DNA of 64,000 nucleotides from Leucaena leucocephala (lineage: Eukaryota > Streptophyta > Magnoliopsida > Fabales > Fabaceae), in assembly GCA_037074615.1 (NCBI GenBank), contig CM073570.1, positions 15,173,685 to 15,237,684 on the forward strand. The letters run 5' to 3'. Shown piece after piece: positions 58,379 to 64,000 of this stretch (positions are counted from its first letter, which is position 1; every line of letters starts with the position of its first letter). The position numbers and the translations under genes are program-made. The notes below the pieces were generated by a model, which was not told where the DNA came from, did no database searches, and saw only the letters and a list, made by a program, of their open reading frames with translations.

Positions 58379-60737
58379 CGTTTTTTATAATTAAATTTAA
58401 GTGGTACTAAGTCTAATTATGCTGCAGAAAAAGTCTGCTCATTCATTAATTAGTTGTTTGTCTTTTTGGCAGCAGATAAATTAGTGGATTTAGTGGATTG
58501 ATTTAAGGCATTTAGTGGATTGATTTAAGGACAAGATTATCCATTCAATATTTCAATATGGATGATATTAATTAAGGCAAAATCTCCAAATGAAATTAAT
58601 AAATAATTCATTCTGTGTGGATTAATTACTAAGGTAAGGATATTCTTCCAATTTGTATATCAATTTCGGCTTGTGTTGCAGATTGGCTCTGGATCCTGCC
58701 AATGGCGTTCCCCCTCTTTCGTTATCAGTTTTTTAATTATATCTAAAAAAGATAAATTTCTAACCGGAAAAATTAATTTTTGAATCTATATAATTTTAAT
58801 TTATTTATAATTTAATCTTTATAATTTTAACTTAATTAAAACTTATATATTTAATCTTTAATTCTATGCATCCTAGTCTTTATAATATTAACTATTTAAA
58901 ACTTTAGTCTTTTAAGTTTAATAAAATATATAGTTTTATTTACTAAAATATAGAGATTAATATTTTAAGTAGTTAAACTATAAGAATTCAATTGGCTCGA
59001 GTCAAAATTTAAGGATTAGATTGTAAAGTCAAACTTTAAATTTAGAAATTTAAGTGTATCAAGTTAAAGTTAAAATTTAATAATTAAATTATAATTAAAT
59101 TATAATTATAATTAGGAAACATTAATTTTCCTTTTCTAATACTATAAGATCTAATTATTTAATTTAAATATATTATAAAAATTAAATAAAATATTTAATT
59201 ATAATAAATTTGACATGATCTCTCTAAAATATTTATATATAACATTAGATTATATATTAATTTATAAGTTAAATAAATTAATTTAGAGAAAAATAATAAA
59301 ATATTAGATATAAAATATATTAAAGTCTTATATTTAAAATCAAATTTAACCTTTCAAGCATCTCTTATATGAACGACAGAAAGGTTATCATATCCTACCT
59401 CTATTCTAAATATACTATATTTTACCAATAAGGTCCAATAAGTAGATAGCTGGATCCTTTAGACATAATATTCTAAGTTTGAATTAAATTATGTGTACAA
59501 AAAATATTTTATTAAAAGAGATAAAATTTACTTCTATGATTTTTAGGTAGAATGATTAATGTGATATACCTTCTGGACTTTATAAAAAACATGCTGCATT
59601 TTCTTTTGTTTTTTTCCTTTTATTTATTTAGTTCGGCCTTCATTTTGCTCCTCCAAAGGGCCCATGGGGTTAGAACGCGGAGAAAACCCAATAAAACTAC
59701 ACAGCTTTGGTGGTCCCGCTGATCTTGCATGCATTTTAAGCTTATCTATGGCCCTTGTTTTTAGTTCTTTGTATCATAATGTTTTCTTCATTCACGAAAG
59801 TTGCTGGTGCTGTTCCTTCTACCCATACCTCATAAGGACTTTTCTTAGTGGTTTGCTCTTCTTGTATCTTCTCAAATCTTAACTTTCCATTCTTTCGCTT
59901 TCTTTGTCTTCTTCTCAAATTCAACACCCCCCCCCCCCCCCCCCCAAAACACACACCCAACATCCTATCCCCAGTGCGCCGGGCGGTTTTTCTTCTTTCC
60001 CTTCACAATTATATTCGTTTCTTTCTGCAAAGATTTTATAGGTAATTCTTGTCTTGGTACATTTGGTCACGCGCTTGTGTGTTGTCATTGCAGTGTCATC
60101 TATATATACACCCAGAAAAGGAAAAAGCAAAACTTTTCACGGACATTACTCAGAAGCCTAACATGGCTCTGACTCCCCAACTACATCAATAATCATCATC
60201 TCATCTTTTGTCCAATTTTCACGTTGCTGTTTTTAATTCGCTCACCTACTAATTACACAATTTCCTTGTTGATCAAGGATATGTGACTTTTTACTTAAAC
60301 TGGAAAAAACTTGATATTGCAGCTTGTTTTTTTTTTTTCAATGGAATCATATTCTGGGAGGAACTTTGATAAAGGATTAATAATAAAAAAGATAAAAACA
60401 ATGGTGGACCACAAAGCTTAAATGCTTACTCAGGCTTGGTTTTGTGGATTCTACATCCACAGCACACAGAATGGTGAGAAGAGGTTTTTCAGACGACCCT
60501 GATTTCCCTGTAGAAGCAACGTGGCTCATTCTTTACCATCAAAACTCCATAAGAGAAAAGGCAGTGAAGCTAGTTTTTGCATCACTCAGTGCATGCACTG
60601 TATTGTGCACCTATGGTGAAGTCAGAGAGAGAGAGAGAGAGGTAGGACCCAGGATTGCTTGGCGGGGTTGATCTTGATATGCCACCAACAGAAATGGTAT
60701 TTAATCACGCAGAAATGTAGTGGGAAAGCAAGCAATG
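58379..60737. other. Intergenic, nothing recognised
   Basis: AT-rich to about 59600, then more balanced composition toward the LOL1-like gene. A short duplicated phrase (AGTGGATTGATTTAAGG) occurs at about 58492-58529. A C19 tract lies at 59927-59945 and an AG microsatellite near 60626-60641. Open frames (59664-59882, 60444-60671) show no recognisable domain. Confidence 0.5.
59927..59945. repeat. C19 homopolymer
   Basis: Nineteen consecutive C, flanked by CAACA and AAAACACAC. Its length is uncertain in most sequencing methods. Confidence 0.9.
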
Positions 60738-60743
60738 AAAGTT

Positions 60744-60750
60744 TATAAAA
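60744..60750 (+). promoter_or_regulatory. Possible TATA box of the LOL1-like gene
   Basis: TATAAAA in the context GAAAGTTTATAAAAACTTAA. It lies upstream of a CT/CCCT-rich leader (60850-60885), about 520 bases before the ATG. The long leader may contain an intron ending at TTTCCCAG near 61190. Confidence 0.4.
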
Positions 60751-61269
60751 ACTTAAAGGTGAAAAAAAAGGATGTTTCTTTTACAATACAACTTTTCTAA
60801 CTCTATTTCTTTCCAATGCTCTCACTTACATCCTTTGTTTCATTTCCTCCTTCTCCTCCCTCCCTCCCTCCCTCTCTCCCCTCAAACTTCTTCTCTTGAA
60901 GCAAGTAGCTAAGGGCACGAGTTTGCCTCACTTACCCCCCATTATTCAACTAAATTTGATTTCCTGTGGGAAAGGGTCTTAATGTTTTTCTGGTTCCGGG
61001 CTTCTTGCACGGCTTTCTGAGGAGAAATTTGTGTAATCTGACTCCACTATTCAGTTTTGCTTCTCGGTGGTGATTGGCATCAATGGAAAACTGTATTGTC
61101 TTTTCATTCCTTTTAATTCCATCGACATTTGTATTACTTTTTGCTCTCCTTATTTTTGAATCTTTACATTCTCTCCTTTTTTTCCCAGGAATTGTGAAAA
61201 TGGGAGAGAGAGTTTTGTTCTCTGCGTAGATATTGGAAGAGAAAGAAATAATCTTGTTGAGAGATTCTA

Positions 61270-62888
61270 ATGCCAGTTCCACTTGCCCCTTACCCTACAC
61301 CTCCAGCTCCATATACGCCTCCAGCTAATGGTATCTTGCTTTTTCTGTGCTTGCTTCTTTGCTCATTCATGTCGGTCCTCTCTGTTTGGTGGGTGCTAAA
61401 AAAGTAGCCTAGAAATCTTAGCATCTAACAACTTTGAGGTGATGAACAGATTGAAGGGAGATTTGAACTCTTATAGCTTATTCCAATTTGGAAATTGCTA
61501 TGTCCTTTTTTGTTATTAGTAGCCAATGCAGAGAGGAGAACAAGCAATTCTGCTTTCCACTAGCCAACTGAAAATTGGTGGATTAAACATGATGACGTGT
61601 TTGATAAAATTCCTCAGTGACTCTGTTTCGTATTGAATATGTGGATTTGACATATCCGATAACATGTCTTCATATGAAGTTGTCCAATCAAGTCCAGATT
61701 CTCACTTGGTCTGGAAGCTAAAATCTTAGTTCTTATATTATCAATTTTAAAACGGAAAAAATATTATATTTCTGGTCATGGGTGATTTATTTTACAATGA
61801 AACTTCAAATGATTTGTGAAAAACTGTGTTTGGAAGGAGGTACACAGCAACAGAGTCAGCTTGTGTGTTGTGGGTGTAGAAACCTTCTTCTCTATCCAGT
61901 TGGAGCAACATCTGTGTGCTGTGCTGTTTGCAATGCAGTCACTGCAGTGCCACCTCCTGGTATGCTGTTTCCTCTCTCTCGGTCTATGCGTTGATAAACC
62001 CTTTTGATGAACGATTATATCTAAAGAGTTGGTCGTAGAACATAATAGCATAATGTAATTCATATAACTGACCTTATGGGATAAGACTTGCTGCTACTGT
62101 TTTCATCGTCATTGTAACAATCACAAACATTTTTTTGTGGTCAGGCACAGAAATGGCGCAGTTGGTTTGTGGAGCCTGCCACACCTTACTGATGTACATA
62201 CGTGGGGCGACAAGCGTGCAATGTTCCTGCTGTCACATTGTGAATCTAGCCTTAGAAGGTATTCAACTGTTTAAGGTTGTACCTCTGTATAAATGACATC
62301 TGGATCCAGGCATGCCTTTCCAGTGAGCTATTACATTGCTATGAACTTAGGATCTGAATATCTGTGACAGCAAATCAAGTGGCACATGTCAATTGTGGTA
62401 ACTGTAGGATGCTACTGATGTACCAATATGGAGCAATATCTGTTAAATGTGCAGTCTGCAATTTTGTAACATCTGTTGGGGTCAGTGCAATCTCCTAATT
62501 CTATACTTAATAGTCTCATACATTTCCCTTTATTGCTTTTAACACATCGGTAAAAATTCCCTATCAAATTTGATGACCAAAAAAGATGAGTTTAAGTATA
62601 GGTATTCTCTGTGTATAAGTTGTTCAAAATACTTGTACTTACTGTATATATATGCATATCACAATAAAATTTTTAAATAGGAACTTTTCACCGATTTTCT
62701 TAAAAATATACCTCTTAGTGTATGGTAACAACTAAATATATGTTTTTAAGCAGTTCAAGAACTTGAATAAAAGTTCTGTTTATAAAACAGCATGCTTCTA
62801 TATTTCTTGTAAGAGCGTTGGTTTACATTGATATTACTGAATGATGCAGGCCCCAGGAAGCACAATTGAGCAGAAGTTCAGCGCCTAA
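61270..62888 (+). CDS. LOL1: LSD1-type zinc-finger protein, LOL1-like
   Basis: Five exons: 61270-61330, 61840-61959, 62145-62258, 62371-62480 and 62850-62888 (TAA), in phase, about 147 residues. The protein opens MPVPLAPYPTPPAPYTPPAN. It carries three LSD1-type zinc fingers of the pattern CxxCRxxLxYxxGAxSVxCxxC: CCGCRNLLLYPVGATSVCCA, CGACHTLLMYIRGATSVQCS and CGNCRMLLMYQYGAISVKCA. It ends APGSTIEQKFSA. Layout and wording match plant LOL1 (LSD ONE LIKE 1), which acts in the nucleus with LSD1 relatives in the control of cell death and defence. The start of exon 2 has two usable acceptors three bases apart (after 61836 or 61839). Intact. Confidence 0.92.
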
Positions 62889-64000
62889 ATCTTCACAAAA
62901 ACAGAGTTCATATGAGAATCTACCACTCTGAATGAATAATGAGTGGATATCAGAAGGCAGAGATGATTATTTTGTTAATCACATGATTATATAGAGTTAT
63001 TGCCCTGTCGTGATTTTGTCAAATAATTTTGATGACTTAGGTGTACGAATAACTATTCATGATAAGATTCTTGATTCTGTGTGCTTTGAAAATCTACATG
63101 TTTAAAGATAAGGTGAGTTCCATCATTTTCTCTTGTTGCCAACTTTTTTTGTTTAGAAGAATCACCACAACTTGTTTTCTATTCTGTCTTTTGCAATCAG
63201 CATAAAAGTCAAAGTTAATTAAGCAGTCAAATTAAGGCACCAGATGGTTTAATTATGCAGGGTTTAGGGTTTATTCAACAGTTATCTTGAGTCTTCTAGA
63301 CACACCGACAACCAGATAAACGCTAGGAGTAGAAACCTTATCAAAATCCAGCATGCATGAGATTTTTTGGTTCTGGTTGACCAACTTGCTCATGAATATT
63401 ATTTTTTTCCAGTCAATTTAGTTTCTTCATTTGTTGGGCTGGCATGGATAATTATATAATATATAATTTTATAGCAAGCTGTATTATTTGTATTTGAAAA
63501 GTGTCTATGAAGGCATTTTTGAAGTAGAGATTGGTGCTCCAAACTTGCCTTCAACTCCCTATTTTTACTGATATCTCCTTTTTCTATTTCTTTTTTTTTT
63601 TTTTGTCATTGCGACATGCAGAAAAATGTGTCTAGTTAGTTTAATTTATTTGTTGACTTGTCTTTAACAAAATACCCTTATGAGTAGCATATGATGAAGA
63701 AGCTAGCTTAAAAATTTTTAATTTAATACGTTCAATTTAAATTTGAATATAGACAAAATCTCATCGCAATGATTAAACATGATGAACACCAAGTGAGATT
63801 AACACAAGGATTAAGTTGAATGAAAACAATTATGACTAGATAAAAATGAAAAGGCTAATATCTTGAACGGAATTGATAACTTTGTAACTTCTTAAAGATA
63901 TTATCTTTATTTTTAATTATAAGATTCAGTTAATTTTTTTAAAATATATTTAAAAAATAAAATAAAATAATTAATTGTAACTATATAAGAATTACTTTAC
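62889..64000. other. 3' flank and intergenic, nothing recognised
   Basis: 3' UTR of the LOL1-like gene followed by AT-rich DNA to the window end. No further gene or repeat family copy identified. Confidence 0.5.

Noticed and set aside
60444..60671. 75-codon frame before the LOL1-like gene
   Set aside because: Ends in an AG microsatellite (REREREV) and has no recognisable family.
1..64000. A CRISPR array, biosynthetic cluster or multi-gene defence system
   Set aside because: The gene set is ordinary and functionally unrelated, and none of the tandem arrays has the repeat-spacer form.

Overview
The window is nuclear DNA from a flowering plant, most likely a eudicot. Genes have short exons with GT-AG introns, long AT-rich spacers carry many small repeats, and the protein families are plant ones (NAC factor, ALMT anion channel, POL-type PP2C, PIRL, LSD1-type zinc fingers). 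I cannot place it to species. No tRNA, rRNA or CRISPR array was recognised.

Layout, left to right. 1-1.7 kb: 3' exons of a SAYSvFN-domain membrane protein gene (+). 5.1-8.3 kb: a POLTERGEIST-like PP2C gene (+) whose expected start codon is one base out of frame. 10.6-11.4 kb: a decayed TLDc-domain gene copy. 13.2-14.4 kb: a NAC transcription factor gene (-). 15.2-15.6 kb: the 3' tail of a LINE-like element with a broken RNase H reading. 20.2-25.1 and 27.9-31.2 kb: two tandem ALMT genes (-). The first carries a 1.4-kb insertion with a 4 x 186 bp array in its last intron. 34.2-38.7 kb: a MIP1-like RING ubiquitin ligase gene (-). 41.8-48.1 kb: a decayed Ty3/Gypsy-type LTR retrotransposon. 48.7-50.9 kb: a PIRL leucine-rich-repeat gene (+). 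55.0-56.7 kb: an EYA-type HAD phosphatase gene (+). 61.3-62.9 kb: a LOL1-like LSD1 zinc-finger gene (+).

The spacers hold at least three dispersed repeat families recognisable by comparing copies inside the window: a Stowaway-like MITE family with TA ends (about six copies); a SINE-like family with a conserved 3' end and A-rich tail (four copies); and an unclassified 'R1' family of about 260 bp (about six copies, all in the same orientation). Another non-autonomous element is present in a simple form (53.0 kb) and in an expanded, satellite-bearing form (21-22 kb).

Apart from the ALMT pair, the genes are not a functional cluster; they are ordinary neighbours with unrelated jobs. I found no convincing new multi-gene system. 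The strongest unusual signals are the satellite-carrying transposon in the ALMT intron, a retrotransposon pol frame killed only by C-to-T/G-to-A-type stops without a frameshift, and paired empty/filled MITE sites in duplicated ALMT flanks.
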